A stretch of 64,000 nucleotides of DNA from Pseudomonadales bacterium (GTDB taxonomy: Bacteria > Pseudomonadota > Gammaproteobacteria > Pseudomonadales > UBA7434): the NCBI GenBank assembly GCA_028223755.1, contig JAOIUY010000007.1, positions 1-64,000 of the forward strand. Reading direction: 5' to 3'. The notes under the pieces were generated by a model. That model worked only from the letters and a program-made list of their open reading frames with translations, had not been told where the DNA came from and made no database searches. Positions 44,198 to 54,064 of this stretch are shown piece by piece (position 1 is the first letter of the stretch; every line of letters starts with the position of its first letter). Made by a program: the position numbers and the translations under genes.

Positions 44198-45874
44198 TCA
44201 TCCATGCCTTGCTTCTGCTGTGGTTTGGTCAGTATAAAAATACCGACAATATCCACCGGTTTCCTCAATACAATCACCAAGAACAATGTGTTTTTTTGAC
44301 CCCTCATTGATCATGACGGCTGCTGTTTTACCGTTTAAATTTAATCGCGGTAGAAGCAAGCTGGTTTCTTCGTCAAAGATTTCAGAATTTTGTAACTCAT
44401 TTTTAGAAGAGGGTAATAAAAGGGCAGGCATAAAATCGTTGCCATGTTTACTGTGTATTATTTTAATCGCGTAAGGCTGTATTTGTCGGGTAAGTAGTTC
44501 AACACCAATATTTTTTTCGTGCTTGATTGCTTTGCTCCAACGAATAATCCCCACATACCAATGCTGCTCGTCCGTGTGTTTAATGCCAATAAGATTGCCC
44601 GGCTTATAAGCTTTTAAAGCGATATTATTGCCAATCAGTTTATAGCCGTTAGGGTTGATGTCGGAAATAGAAATCCGTTGCACAGAAAATTCGGGACGTT
44701 GATGGCTTTCTTGCGCACGCCGATTTTGAATTTTGAATTCAATGCTATTGCCATTGAATTCGCTTTCTTGCCAATTGCTTGCATAAACGCCATTCCAAAC
44801 ATCATTATTATCTTGAGTCGATTTTTTTCCTTGGTTATTGCTATTCGATTCAGTTGTATAGTTATCATTAAAACGATTAGTAAAAGATGAAAATGATTTT
44901 TCACCGCTCAAAAAATGCTGTATAGCAGATAAATCACAACAAATTTCTAATGAGCCCGTTGTTGCTGTCCGAGTATGGGCCCGTACTTGAGGTGGCCCAT
45001 AACTCGTATTTAAGTGTTTTGTCAGCTCGGGAGAGAGACAGCTTGATGTAAGGGTTTTTTGTACCTGACAAAAATCAAAATAAATAATATTTTGATTTGG
45101 TTCGTCTTCTTTTGCCTTTCCCTTTTCTATAGTCTTATTGGTTTCTTCTTGCATATATCGATGAGGCTGTTGGTCTTCATTATAAGCAACACAAAAATTA
45201 GTTTGGCTATCAGGGTTTTCACATATACGAACACTAACGACAGAGGTGCGCATATATTCAGCGAGCACTTCAATTTGGCTGGCACTTAATTTTTCTGGGC
45301 TTGCACAGCAAAGCGCAGCAACGGTTTTATAGCTTGCGCTAAATTTAACGGCATTGGCTTCGGTATTACTATTGGTGAGTGAGTATTGATAAATTTTATG
45401 GAGTAAATGCCAGCAACCTGATGGCGGACTTTCATAAAGTTGATAAGAGGCAATGGTGGCATTACATAAAAAATCATTAGCTTTTAATAACAATTCATCT
45501 AAGTGGTTGTTTGTTTTGTTGTTGAGTTGAGCTTGTCCAGCCACACAATAAATATGCCCAAACAGATTAAAAAAATCTTGTCGCTTTCGATAAATATCGA
45601 TTTCATGATCGTCTTCAATGGGCTGTGTCAGTAAGCCGCTCGCTACGGTTGTAATGGGTTCATTTAAAATATCCAATACCGTTAGCAGTTGACTTAATTG
45701 ACAGTTGGATGCTGTTAGTTCTTTACCGGCGACGATAAGTTGATTGGCCATGGCGCGAATATTCGTGCGTGGTAAAACACTGACCCACGACTGCAGGCCT
45801 TTAATGCTTGGTTCGCAAAAGCTGAATTCAGGCAGTATTCCTTTCTGCTGTTTATTTTTTCGCTTGAAGAACAT
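44198..45874 (-). CDS. Conserved hypothetical protein next to fimX, possible atypical PilZ-like
   Basis: This 558-residue protein resembles the uncharacterised protein encoded beside fimX in Pseudomonas (PA4958 region). The N-terminal half (about 10-230) is all-helical, with FCEPSIKGLQSWVSVLPRTN at its start. The C-terminal half has strands including GYKLIGNNIALKAYKPGNLI and QHWYVGIIRWSKAIKHEKNI, then IGVELLTRQIQPYAIKI; this GVELL/WxxGxIRW pattern recalls PilZ-type barrels. A serine- and asparagine-rich linker separates them. Its place directly upstream of the fimX remnant (same strand) suggests a role in c-di-GMP-pilus control. Function is unproven. Confidence 0.7.
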   Translation of the reverse strand: MFFKRKNKQQKGILPEFSFCEPSIKGLQSWVSVLPRTNIRAMANQLIVAGKELTASNCQLSQLLTVLDILNEPITTVASGLLTQPIEDDHEIDIYRKRQDFFNLFGHIYCVAGQAQLNNKTNNHLDELLLKANDFLCNATIASYQLYESPPSGCWHLLHKIYQYSLTNSNTEANAVKFSASYKTVAALCCASPEKLSASQIEVLAEYMRTSVVSVRICENPDSQTNFCVAYNEDQQPHRYMQEETNKTIEKGKAKEDEPNQNIIYFDFCQVQKTLTSSCLSPELTKHLNTSYGPPQVRAHTRTATTGSLEICCDLSAIQHFLSGEKSFSSFTNRFNDNYTTESNSNNQGKKSTQDNNDVWNGVYASNWQESEFNGNSIEFKIQNRRAQESHQRPEFSVQRISISDINPNGYKLIGNNIALKAYKPGNLIGIKHTDEQHWYVGIIRWSKAIKHEKNIGVELLTRQIQPYAIKIIHSKHGNDFMPALLLPSSKNELQNSEIFDEETSLLLPRLNLNGKTAAVMINEGSKKHIVLGDCIEETGGYCRYFYTDQTTAEARHG

Positions 45875-46035
45875 TGAGATCCAATATCAATAAAAGATAA
45901 GGCTGCAGCACCGAATTGTGGCAACTTTTCTGAGTATAGGTATTGATTGATTTTTGTGCTGGATCTGGCGGAGTTTATGTTAACTGGTCGGTATTTTTCT
46001 TGGTAAAGTTTTTAAGTCTTTGTAAGCGCTTATAT

Positions 46036-47097
46036 TTATAAGCGCGGCAAAATAAGCGTTTTGGATTTTTTGTTGGCTTCTTCGCGCACCAGTCGCGGAA
46101 CTAAATAGCCAGGGAGGCGCGCGACAACCTCAGCCATGATAGTTTTCGCTTCTGTATCATCTATCGCAAAATGTGCTGCGCCAGTCACGTTATCCAAAAG
46201 GTGTAGGTAGTAGGGGAGCACGCCAACGTCAAAGAGTCGTTCGCTCAGTTCAACTAATGCCGAACTTGAATCGTTGATACCTTTCAGTAATACCGTTTGG
46301 TTCAGTATGGTTGCACCGGTTAACTTGAGCTTATCGATGGCATCTTTAACTGAGTCATCAATTTCATTGGCATGGTTGCTATGAATCACAATCACCTTTT
46401 TACCCGGCCATTGTTGCAGTAGTTCGAGTAAAGCTGAATCAATCCGCTCTGGCAAAACAACGGGTAGCCGAGTATGGATGCGCAACGTTTTAATATGTGG
46501 AATCTTAGCGATGCGCTGGCTTAGCCAGTTGAGCTGTGCATTACTACTGGCTAATGGGTCGCCACCGCTATAAATGACTTCATTGATATCCGGATGTTGT
46601 TCGAGGTAATCGAGAGCTTGTGACCACATTTCACGACTGGGCTGGTTGTCTTCATAGGGAAAATGTCGACGAAAGCAATAACGACAGTGGATAGCACAAG
46701 CCTTAGTAACAATGAATAACGCGCGACTGCGGTATTTATGAATAAGCCCTGGTATCGAGTTAAAGTCGGCCTCTTGTAGAGGGTCGGTTGTGTAGCCGGG
46801 AGTAATATCATGTTCTTTAACTAACGGAAGTACTTGTCGAAGTAATGGGTCATTGATATCACCCTTTACCATACGCTCGATAAAAGGGGCTGGCGCTCGA
46901 ATAGAAAAGTCGAGAGCGGCGGTGTCGGGGTCGCCATCAATGCTGTTAGCAAAGTCAGCTGCGGAGATATCGAGTTTTTGGAGTAGTTCAGCCAGTGTTA
47001 GCGTTGAGCCAGATAATAATTGCTGCCAACTCTTTACTTCGTCGAGACGAATAACCGTATTTTGAGTCTGACAGCTTGGGTCTGTTCGCGTTATCAT
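46036..47097 (-). CDS. epmB: EF-P beta-lysylation protein EpmB (lysine 2,3-aminomutase family)
   Basis: The 353-residue radical-SAM enzyme has the cluster motif KACAIHCRYCFRRHFPYED (C-x3-C-x2-C) and EVIYSGGDPLASSNAQLNWL. The PLP-binding lysine should lie near the C-terminal third (as in YjeK). EpmB converts L-alpha-lysine to R-beta-lysine, which EpmA attaches to EF-P. It is divergent from efp across a 100-base spacer, with epmA downstream of efp, so the whole pathway lies within 3 kb. It is shorter than clostridial aminomutases, as is normal for EpmB. Confidence 0.95.
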   Translation of the reverse strand: MITRTDPSCQTQNTVIRLDEVKSWQQLLSGSTLTLAELLQKLDISAADFANSIDGDPDTAALDFSIRAPAPFIERMVKGDINDPLLRQVLPLVKEHDITPGYTTDPLQEADFNSIPGLIHKYRSRALFIVTKACAIHCRYCFRRHFPYEDNQPSREMWSQALDYLEQHPDINEVIYSGGDPLASSNAQLNWLSQRIAKIPHIKTLRIHTRLPVVLPERIDSALLELLQQWPGKKVIVIHSNHANEIDDSVKDAIDKLKLTGATILNQTVLLKGINDSSSALVELSERLFDVGVLPYYLHLLDNVTGAAHFAIDDTEAKTIMAEVVARLPGYLVPRLVREEANKKSKTLILPRL

Positions 47098-47197
47098 AGG
47101 GTTATTCCGGTACTTGATTAAAATCTGCCAGTTTTGCGGTTTATCCCGCTAATTAAAATACGTATTCACCCATTTAATATATTTGCTGAGGAACACT

Positions 47198-47761
47198 ATG
47201 GGCACCTATTCTACCAATGAATTCAAGAATGGCTTAAAAATTATTATTGAAGGCGATCCTTGTAATATTGTCGATAACGAAGTGGTTAAGCCCGGTAAAG
47301 GCCAGGCGTTTAATCGCGTTCGTTTAAAAAATCTAAAAACCGGTCGCACCTGGGAAAAAACGTTTAAATCAGGTGAAAGTGTAGAAGCCGCCGATGTCAT
47401 GGAAACAGATATGGAGTATCTCTATTGTGATGATGAGTTTTGGTATTTTATGGATCCAGTGACTTTTGAGCAAGTGCCGGCTTCAGCAGCGGCGATTGAA
47501 GACGCAAAGCCATTTTTAAAAGAGCAAGAGAAGTGCATTATCACTTTATGGAACGGCGCGCCGTTAACGGTGACCTTACCTAATTTTGTTGAGTTGGCGG
47601 TTGGCGAAACCGACCCTGGCTTAAAAGGCGACACTGCACAAGGGGCGACTAAGCCTGCGACATTGGTAACTGGCGCGGTTGTTCGGGTGCCATTATTTAT
47701 TGACCAAGGCGAAGTGCTAAAAATTGATACGCGCACTGGCGAGTATGTTTCGCGCGCATGA
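47198..47761 (+). CDS. efp: Elongation factor P
   Basis: From ATG 47198 (GAGGA upstream) the 187-residue EF-P begins [20 protein letters not shown]. The lysine at position 34 in VKPGKGQAF is the beta-lysylation site of the EpmA/EpmB pathway. The three beta-barrel domains are complete: [19 protein letters not shown], then [20 protein letters not shown] and [20 protein letters not shown] at the end. It rescues ribosomes at polyproline runs. A start at 47183 would add five residues and is unlikely. It overlaps the epmA start by ATGA. Confidence 0.97.
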   Translation: MGTYSTNEFKNGLKIIIEGDPCNIVDNEVVKPGKGQAFNRVRLKNLKTGRTWEKTFKSGESVEAADVMETDMEYLYCDDEFWYFMDPVTFEQVPASAAAIEDAKPFLKEQEKCIITLWNGAPLTVTLPNFVELAVGETDPGLKGDTAQGATKPATLVTGAVVRVPLFIDQGEVLKIDTRTGEYVSRA

Positions 47762-48702
47762 TCGAAGCAACCGGCGCAAATCCCGCTGCGCTTAATAAGC
47801 AAAATGTGGGTGAGCGGTTGGCAAAAAGAGCAGCCACGCTTGCCCGTATTCGAGCCTACTTTGCCGAGCAACAGTTGTTAGAAGTTGAAACACCATTACT
47901 TGGTCAGTATCCCGTTACCGATCCTCAGCTTGATAATCTTCGTGTAGAAAATCCTTTTATCAACACTCCAAGTGATCTTGATTACTTTTACTTAGCGACT
48001 TCTCCTGAATATGCAATGAAGCAATTGTTATCGCTGGGCAGTGGCTCAATTTATCAAATCACTAAAGCATTTCGTCAAGATGCGCCTGGCCGATTACATG
48101 CTACTGAATTTACCATGCTTGAATGGTATCGCCTCGATTATGATATGGATGCGTTAATTGATGATGTGGCATCGTTAATTCAGTTATTGATACCTAATAC
48201 CGCTATCGAAAAAATCAGTTATCGCGAGGCCTTTATTCGCTACGCAGAGGTTGATCCTTTCACGGCGACAGCTGCTCAGCTTGAAAATATTGCGCGAAAA
48301 AAAATAGATGTTAGTTTTAGCGACCAGAGCAAAGATGTTTGGTTAGATTTATTATTAACTCACTGTGTTGAAAAACATTTAGGTCGTGAGGGAATGACAT
48401 TTTTATTCGATTACCCTGCCAGTCAATCGGCATTGGCAAGACTGGATACAGATGATAATGGCCTAGTAGTCGCGAAGCGTTTCGAGTTGTACATTAATGG
48501 TATTGAATTAGCTAATGGCTATCATGAGTTGACGGATGCGGATGAACAGATGCGTCGGTTTACAGCAGATAACCAGCAGCGCTTGCAGGCTGGTGAGCCT
48601 GCTCGAGAAATTGATGCGGGATTAATGGCTGCGCTAGAGCGTGGCTTACCTAACTGTGCGGGCGTTGCACTGGGTATCGATCGTTTACTGCTGCTCGTCT
48701 AA
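47758..48702 (+). CDS. epmA: EF-P-(R)-beta-lysine ligase EpmA
   Basis: The 314-residue PoxA/GenX enzyme is a truncated class II lysyl-tRNA synthetase catalytic core without the anticodon domain. Motif 2 is [20 protein letters not shown], followed by LEWYRLDYD. Motif 3 is [27 protein letters not shown] is the family's amino-acid-binding loop. It activates R-beta-lysine and attaches it to Lys34 of EF-P. It overlaps efp by four bases, ensuring coupled synthesis. Its end overlaps the convergent psd stop by 18 bases. EpmC (hydroxylation) is not seen here. Confidence 0.96.
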   Translation: MIEATGANPAALNKQNVGERLAKRAATLARIRAYFAEQQLLEVETPLLGQYPVTDPQLDNLRVENPFINTPSDLDYFYLATSPEYAMKQLLSLGSGSIYQITKAFRQDAPGRLHATEFTMLEWYRLDYDMDALIDDVASLIQLLIPNTAIEKISYREAFIRYAEVDPFTATAAQLENIARKKIDVSFSDQSKDVWLDLLLTHCVEKHLGREGMTFLFDYPASQSALARLDTDDNGLVVAKRFELYINGIELANGYHELTDADEQMRRFTADNQQRLQAGEPAREIDAGLMAALERGLPNCAGVALGIDRLLLLV

Positions 48703-49563
48703 GGGCTTAAGTGTTCCTAGCAACTCACCGAGTTTTATTGAAGAGCCATTGCTTAGCGCATCATTCCACTGCACGGTATTTTCGGGAAACAATACGATAG
48801 CTGTTGAGCCAAGTTTAAAGCGACCCATTTCACCGCCTTTTTCTAGGCTTATTGTTCTTGTCATATCGATGGTATTAATTTTTTTGGATTGCGGTGCGAC
48901 TTGACCTGCCCAGACGGTTTCAATAGCGGCGACAATCATTGCGCCTACAAGTATCACCACCATGGGTCCATACTCGGTATCAAATAAACAAATTAATCGT
49001 TCATTGCGAGCGAATAAGCCGGCTACATTATTAGCGGTGGTTTGGTTAACTGAAAATAATTTGCCAGGCACATAGCGAGTTTTTTGTAAGGTGCCTGCCA
49101 ATGGCATATGTACACGATGGTAATCTTTCGGTGATAAATAAACGGTTGCAAAAGCACCATTGTTAAATTGTTCGGCTAACGCATCATCACCGCCGAGTAA
49201 TGCTTTTAAACTGTAGTGATGACCTTTAGCTTGAAGTAGTTGGTCGTTTTTTATAATACCTATTTCGCTAATTGAACCATCAGCTGGTGAGACAACAGCA
49301 CGTTGATCTTGCACAATGGGCCGCGCGCCGACTTTTAGAGCGCGGGTAAAAAAAGCATTAAAGCTTGCATATTGTTCGTAATTATCTGGCGCAGCTTCGG
49401 CGATATTAATCGTGAAGAAATGACTAAACAAACGAATTAATTGTGATTTGAGCCAAGGGTTTTCTGAATCAGCTAAATAGCCAATTAAACGTGAAAGCGT
49501 ATGCTGCGGTATGCAGTATTGTAAAAAAATAAATAGACGTTCACGTGCTTCGGGTAGAGACAT
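48685..49563 (-). CDS. psd: Phosphatidylserine decarboxylase proenzyme
   Basis: From ATG 49563 the 292-residue enzyme starts MSLPEARERLFIFLQYCIPQ, aligned with Pseudomonas Psd; an upstream ATG at 49599 is possible. It has the histidine motif DYHRVHMPLAGT, and the self-cleavage site GRFKLGSTAIVLF, where the LGST serine becomes the pyruvoyl group. The enzyme makes phosphatidylethanolamine at the inner membrane. It overlaps epmA convergently by 18 bases. rhdA and rsgA lie upstream on the same strand, as in Pseudomonas. Confidence 0.95.
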   Translation of the reverse strand: MSLPEARERLFIFLQYCIPQHTLSRLIGYLADSENPWLKSQLIRLFSHFFTINIAEAAPDNYEQYASFNAFFTRALKVGARPIVQDQRAVVSPADGSISEIGIIKNDQLLQAKGHHYSLKALLGGDDALAEQFNNGAFATVYLSPKDYHRVHMPLAGTLQKTRYVPGKLFSVNQTTANNVAGLFARNERLICLFDTEYGPMVVILVGAMIVAAIETVWAGQVAPQSKKINTIDMTRTISLEKGGEMGRFKLGSTAIVLFPENTVQWNDALSNGSSIKLGELLGTLKPLDEQQ

Positions 49564-49643
49564 TTTTTTTACCTTATCGTTTGTCGAAGTGTTGCTCATT
49601 GTTCTGTCGTTTCAATTATCGCTCTAAAGCTTCACTTATTGTT

Positions 49644-50465
49644 CTATGATTCAATTGGCGTATCTATCAAGTTGCCCCATTCAGACCAAGAGCCGTCGTA
49701 GGCTTTTATATTAAGCCCCATCATTTTCCCGACCAGATAGCTTAGTCCTGATCGATGATGTGTCTGGCAATGGGTGACGATGGTTTTTTCAGGAGTTAAA
49801 TTTTTATCATCTAACATTGTCTGTAGAGTTTCGAGCGGCTTTAAACGCAAATAGTTACTGCGATCCATTAACTCTAACCAATCTATATTGCTTGCGCCGG
49901 GTATATGACCACCGCGTGCGGCTAATATTTTTTCGCCGCGGTATTCTTGTGCTGATCTTGCATCCCAGACAATAAAATTATTATCGTCTAACGATTTAAT
50001 AATATCTTCGGCAGTAACTCTTAATGATTGATTGATGTCGACGGTATAGGAAGAGGGTTCACGGTTATCATTTATGCCGCTATCGGTTTGACGTTGCTCA
50101 CCTAGCCATGCGATAAGACCGCCATCAAGATAATGATAGTGGGGGTGACCAATAATATCCAAAGTCCAAATCAATCTACCTGCCCAGCCACCACCTTCAT
50201 CATCATAAGCAATGACAGTGTGATTATCGTTAAGACCAATGCGAGAAAATAATAAGGCTAAGTCATCGGCATCGGGTAACTTGCCAACGGCAGGGGCTGT
50301 ACCACAAACAAGCTCGGCTGGACGAACTAAATGTGAGCCTGGAATATGTGCTTTACGATAGGCTTCTTCGCTGCCGACAAAAACTAATAAAACGGATGTT
50401 TGATCAATCAATGCATCGAGTTGTGATGTTTGAATAACGAGTTCAGAGGCGAGAACAGAAGACAT
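49644..50465 (-). CDS. rhdA: Thiosulfate sulfurtransferase (RhdA-type tandem rhodanese)
   Basis: This 273-residue protein consists of two rhodanese domains: an inactive N-terminal (LVFVGSEEAYRKAHIPGSHL) and a catalytic C-terminal with VTHCQTHHRSGLSY. The loop C-Q-T-H-H-R is characteristic of RhdA (Azotobacter and Pseudomonas), and differs from the CRxGx[R/T] loop of SseA-type enzymes. It transfers sulfane sulfur and may protect against oxidative stress. It lies between psd and rsgA in the same strand, 80 bases after psd's start-side and 14 bases from rsgA's stop. Confidence 0.93.
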   Translation of the reverse strand: MSSVLASELVIQTSQLDALIDQTSVLLVFVGSEEAYRKAHIPGSHLVRPAELVCGTAPAVGKLPDADDLALLFSRIGLNDNHTVIAYDDEGGGWAGRLIWTLDIIGHPHYHYLDGGLIAWLGEQRQTDSGINDNREPSSYTVDINQSLRVTAEDIIKSLDDNNFIVWDARSAQEYRGEKILAARGGHIPGASNIDWLELMDRSNYLRLKPLETLQTMLDDKNLTPEKTIVTHCQTHHRSGLSYLVGKMMGLNIKAYDGSWSEWGNLIDTPIES

Positions 50466-50479
50466 AATGGTCTGGAATC

Positions 50480-51547
50480 CTATTGATCGAGTGAATCTAA
50501 AATATGGTGATAGCTGCTAATGCGCGACGGATGAATATCACCTTGTTCGAACGCTGCTTGTAAAGCACAGCCTTTACTTTGACCATGCGGGCAATCGCGA
50601 AATTGACAATTTTGCGCATGATGTTGAAACTCCGGCAACCCATTAATAATATCGTCTGGACTGAGATGCCATAAGCCAAATTCTCTGATGCCCGGTGAGT
50701 CAATAATGGCTGTGGCTATTTTTGCATCGGCATTGCTGTCATCGCCATTGCCAAGTTGATAAAGCTGCGAAGTGGTTGTGGTGTGACGGCCTTTTTCATT
50801 GGCGCTAGAAATGTCACCAATTTTTGCACTCAAGTTGCCAGTGAGCGCATTAATAATAGAGGATTTCCCCACGCCCGATTGGCCAACTAAAATACTGGTC
50901 TTGTTAGCAAGCGCATCGATAAAGCGCTGTCTTTCTTTTTCATATTCATCACTCTTATTATTCTCATCTCCCTCACCATTAGTGGCGCAATAGCGAAACA
51001 CGGGATAGCCAAGCTGGCTATAGAGCGCGAGTAATTCATTGATCTCGTGAGTGACGGCTTGATCACTGCCCATTAAATCTTGTTTATTGAGTAAGAGGCA
51101 GACATCAATATCGGCATTTTCGGCAGCGATAAGAAAGCGATCGATAAGGGTGCTAATTGGCTCAGGCTGTGGCGATAAGGTAATAAAGATAGTATCGATA
51201 TTTGCCGCAACAGGTTTGGGGTCTTGGTAGGGCCGTGGCCGCTTTAATAGCGATTGACGCTCCAGTAATGCTTCGATGACGCCGGTGGCACTGTTAGCTG
51301 GCGGCGCTCGCCACAAAATAATATCGCCACAGACAATTGTCGGCAGCTTGGCTCTAAAGTGGCAGCGATGAGTCATTTGGCTAGCAATGGATTTATCGGC
51401 ATTTAAACGCAGCACTTCGACTTCTTTGCCGTAGTGGGTGACGACTAGACCGTGTAGTAGGTCTATATCGTCGGCACTCTTTGACACGCTGGCTTGATTG
51501 CTAGCGATGCGGTCAATTTGTTGCTTGTTAAGTCGGCGTTTACTCAT
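50480..51547 (-). CDS. rsgA: Ribosome biogenesis GTPase RsgA
   Basis: The 355-residue protein has an OB-fold N-terminus (VVTHYGKEVEVLRLNADKS), a circularly permuted GTPase domain with G4 (LLNKQDLM) before G1 (VGQSGVGKSSIINAL) and G3 (DSPGIREFGLWHL). The zinc finger has CQFRDCPHGQSKGCAL. It checks 30S maturation. The order psd-rhdA-rsgA with orn divergent is the Pseudomonas arrangement, although motAB, which lie in this interval in Pseudomonas, are missing. It diverges from orn with 129 bases between. Confidence 0.96.
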   Translation of the reverse strand: MSKRRLNKQQIDRIASNQASVSKSADDIDLLHGLVVTHYGKEVEVLRLNADKSIASQMTHRCHFRAKLPTIVCGDIILWRAPPANSATGVIEALLERQSLLKRPRPYQDPKPVAANIDTIFITLSPQPEPISTLIDRFLIAAENADIDVCLLLNKQDLMGSDQAVTHEINELLALYSQLGYPVFRYCATNGEGDENNKSDEYEKERQRFIDALANKTSILVGQSGVGKSSIINALTGNLSAKIGDISSANEKGRHTTTTSQLYQLGNGDDSNADAKIATAIIDSPGIREFGLWHLSPDDIINGLPEFQHHAQNCQFRDCPHGQSKGCALQAAFEQGDIHPSRISSYHHILDSLDQ

Positions 51548-51676
51548 TGCAGTCTTCGTTTTTGCTATCGCCTTAGCTTACTTGTTCGGCGCGTTGACTA
51601 CAATTGTAACCTTGTAGGCTTTTACTGCTTAAATGCGGCGCTATACTAACGCTCTGACACTAGGAGCAGTATTACA

Positions 51677-52219
51677 ATGCAAGAACTTAACCGACTTATC
51701 TGGATCGATCTAGAAATGAGCGGCTTAAAGCCGGATTCAGATGTGATTATTGAAATCGCCACGATTGTCACCGACGCAGATTTACGCGTTTTGGGCGAAG
51801 GCCCAATGTTAGCGATTCATCAGCCGGATTCGGTGCTTGATAATATGGATGAGTGGAATACGTTTCAGCATGGCCAATCGGGCTTAACTAAGCGTGTTCG
51901 TGAAAGTGTGATAACGGTTGCCGAAGCCGAAGCGCAAACAATAAAATTTTTACAGCGACATTTGCAAAAAGGCGATTCGCCTATGTGCGGCAATAGTATT
52001 TGTCAGGATCGTCGCTTTTTGGCAAATTATATGCCTGAGCTAGAAGCCTTTTTTCATTATCGTAATTTGGATGTGAGTACACTAAAAGAATTAGCGCGTC
52101 GCTGGAAACCAAAAGCGCTTGAGGGTATGAAGAAAAAATCAAGCCACTTAGCCATGGATGACATTAAGGATTCGATCGAAGAGTTACGTTACTACCGCAG
52201 TAAATTGTTAGACGTATAG
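51677..52219 (+). CDS. orn: Oligoribonuclease
   Basis: The 180-residue DEDDh exonuclease degrades 2-5-mer RNAs and pGpG. Its motifs are [11 protein letters not shown] (Asp, Glu), [20 protein letters not shown], and the C-terminal [14 protein letters not shown] (His and Asp). It also terminates c-di-GMP signalling by clearing pGpG, so it links with FimX biology in the window. It is divergent from rsgA, as in E. coli and Pseudomonas, and is followed by a strong terminator that separates it from rho. Confidence 0.97.
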   Translation: MQELNRLIWIDLEMSGLKPDSDVIIEIATIVTDADLRVLGEGPMLAIHQPDSVLDNMDEWNTFQHGQSGLTKRVRESVITVAEAEAQTIKFLQRHLQKGDSPMCGNSICQDRRFLANYMPELEAFFHYRNLDVSTLKELARRWKPKALEGMKKKSSHLAMDDIKDSIEELRYYRSKLLDV

Positions 52220-52220
52220 A

Positions 52221-52258
52221 CAGACGTTTGATAAATCATTTCATCAAACGTCTGTTTT
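52221..52258 (+). terminator. Terminator between orn and rho
   Basis: The stem CAGACGTTTGAT / ATCAAACGTCTG is a perfect 12-bp inverted repeat with a TTTT run on the orn side. Being symmetric, it may also stop rho transcription from the other direction. Confidence 0.88.
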
Positions 52259-52264
52259 AAGTGC

Positions 52265-53545
52265 TTACGCAATCTTTCCGGTTTTTTGACGTTTCATTGA
52301 GGTAAAGAATTCGTCGTTGGTTTTTGTGTCTTTGAGTTTGTCGATCAAGAATTCAACGGCCTGAGTATCTTCCATTGAGTGCAACAGTTTGCGCAGTATC
52401 CACATATGTTGCAGCTCTTCTTCTGAAGTCAGTATCTCTTCTCGACGTGTGCCTGAGCGGCGGACACTAATAGCTGGGTAAACACGTTTTTCTGCAATCT
52501 TACGATCAAGATGCAGTTCCATATTACCGGTGCCTTTAAATTCTTCGTAGATAACTTCATCCATTTTCGAACCGGTGTCGACAAGCGCGGTTGCAATAAT
52601 GGTTAAGCTGCCACCTTCTTCAATATTTCGTGCGGCACCAAAAAAGCGTTTAGGTCGTTCAAGCGCGTGAGCATCAACACCACCGGTTAATACTTTGCCT
52701 GAGCTTGGAATAATAGTGTTATAGGCTCGCGCTAAGCGAGTGATTGAATCGAGAAGAATAATGACGTCACGTTTGTGCTCGGTAAGGCGCTTGGCTTTTT
52801 CGATAACCATTTCGGCCACTTGAACATGGCGTGCGGGTGGTTCGTCAAAGGTACTGGCAATAACTTCTGCTGCACGTACAGAGCGAACCATCTCGGTTAC
52901 TTCTTCTGGGCGCTCATCAATTAATAGGACAATGACATAACACTCGGGATTGTTACGAATAATCGCTTGTGCCATGTTTTGCAGGATTAATGTTTTACCT
53001 GCTTTAGGTGGAGAAACGATAAGACCACGCTGGCCTTTACCAATAGGAGCACTTAAATCAATGATTCGACCAGAGATATCTTCGGTACTGCCATTACCGC
53101 ATTCGAGTGCTAAGCGCTCATCTGGAAATAATGGGGTAAGGTTTTCAAAAAGAATTTTTTGTTTAGAGTTATCGGGCTTATCAAAGTTAATTTCGTTAAC
53201 TTTTAATAAAGCAAAATAGCGTTCGCCATCTTTAGGTGGTCGGATCTTACCAGCGATGGTGTCACCCGTACGTAAATTAAAGCGACGAATTTGGCTTGGT
53301 GAGACATAAATATCATCGGGGCCTGCCAAGTAAGAGCAATCAGCTGAGCGTAAAAAACCAAAACCATCTTGGAGTATTTCAAGCACACCATCGCCAGAAA
53401 TATCTTCACCACTTTTTGCATGGCGCTTTAAGATTGAAAAAATAATGTCTTGTTTGCGAGAGCGGGCGACATTGTCTAGCCCCATGCTTTCAGCGATTTT
53501 AACAAGTTCAGAAATGGGTTTGGCTTTAAGATCAGTTAGATTCAT
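52265..53545 (-). CDS. rho: Transcription termination factor Rho
   Basis: From ATG 53545 the 426-residue Rho starts [20 protein letters not shown]. It has the RNA-binding cold-shock domain ([36 protein letters not shown]) and the RecA-type ATPase with [18 protein letters not shown] (P-loop), [14 protein letters not shown] and the Q/R loops ([23 protein letters not shown]). It is a normal-length family member without the large N-terminal insertion of some phyla. A start at 53560 adds five residues. It is downstream of trxA, as in E. coli, with a 519-base leader between. Confidence 0.97.
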   Translation of the reverse strand: MNLTDLKAKPISELVKIAESMGLDNVARSRKQDIIFSILKRHAKSGEDISGDGVLEILQDGFGFLRSADCSYLAGPDDIYVSPSQIRRFNLRTGDTIAGKIRPPKDGERYFALLKVNEINFDKPDNSKQKILFENLTPLFPDERLALECGNGSTEDISGRIIDLSAPIGKGQRGLIVSPPKAGKTLILQNMAQAIIRNNPECYVIVLLIDERPEEVTEMVRSVRAAEVIASTFDEPPARHVQVAEMVIEKAKRLTEHKRDVIILLDSITRLARAYNTIIPSSGKVLTGGVDAHALERPKRFFGAARNIEEGGSLTIIATALVDTGSKMDEVIYEEFKGTGNMELHLDRKIAEKRVYPAISVRRSGTRREEILTSEEELQHMWILRKLLHSMEDTQAVEFLIDKLKDTKTNDEFFTSMKRQKTGKIA

Positions 53546-54064
53546 AGTTGGAATAGGCATTGGTTGTGAGGAGTTAGGAAAAATCGATGATGTTTACTGC
53601 AGCGATTGGTTTAAATGGGTTAATTTTTTGCTCTGGTTTTAAACTTTAATTTACAGCTTTAATAAGTTGTACATGCTATTCACCATACGTAGATCATAAT
53701 GAAGTACTAGGAGGGATTAACACGGGGTACAGCTAGAATTGAAGCTTTGATTTACTCTGGTTATTTAACGTTAGTTTTGAAAGATTTTTTCAGGTCGTTT
53801 AAAGGTAAGAGCAGATAATTTGTATATTTAGTTATGGGAGTCACTCTAGCATTGAAATTATGGGTCGTCTAGCCCCATTTTGGCTTTTTGTGAATCGCTC
53901 AATAGCCAGATGTCTGATGGCAGACATTTCTAGTTTGAGTGGTCGGCCCTGTCATCAATTACTTGAGCATTACATGTCATTGAACTACAAACTAAAACCG
54001 CTTGCACTAGTGAGGCTAGGCAAGCGGTTTTGATGTTGAAAATCAACAAGATAGCGATTTTGTC
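53546..54064. other. Long untranslated region between rho and trxA
   Basis: This 519-base gap carries the rho leader, where Rho autoregulates its own transcription in E. coli. It includes the trxA terminator at 53994-54031 and a small perfect hairpin at about 53911-53926 (ATGTCTG/CAGACAT). I see no conserved leader peptide, riboswitch or coding frame. Confidence 0.5.
53994..54031 (-). terminator. Hairpin terminator downstream of trxA
   Basis: AAAACCGCTTGC and GCAAGCGGTTTT form a perfect 12-bp stem. On the trxA (reverse) strand the hairpin is followed by TTTTAGTTTG, so the T-run is the paired one plus an imperfect tail. Confidence 0.78.
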
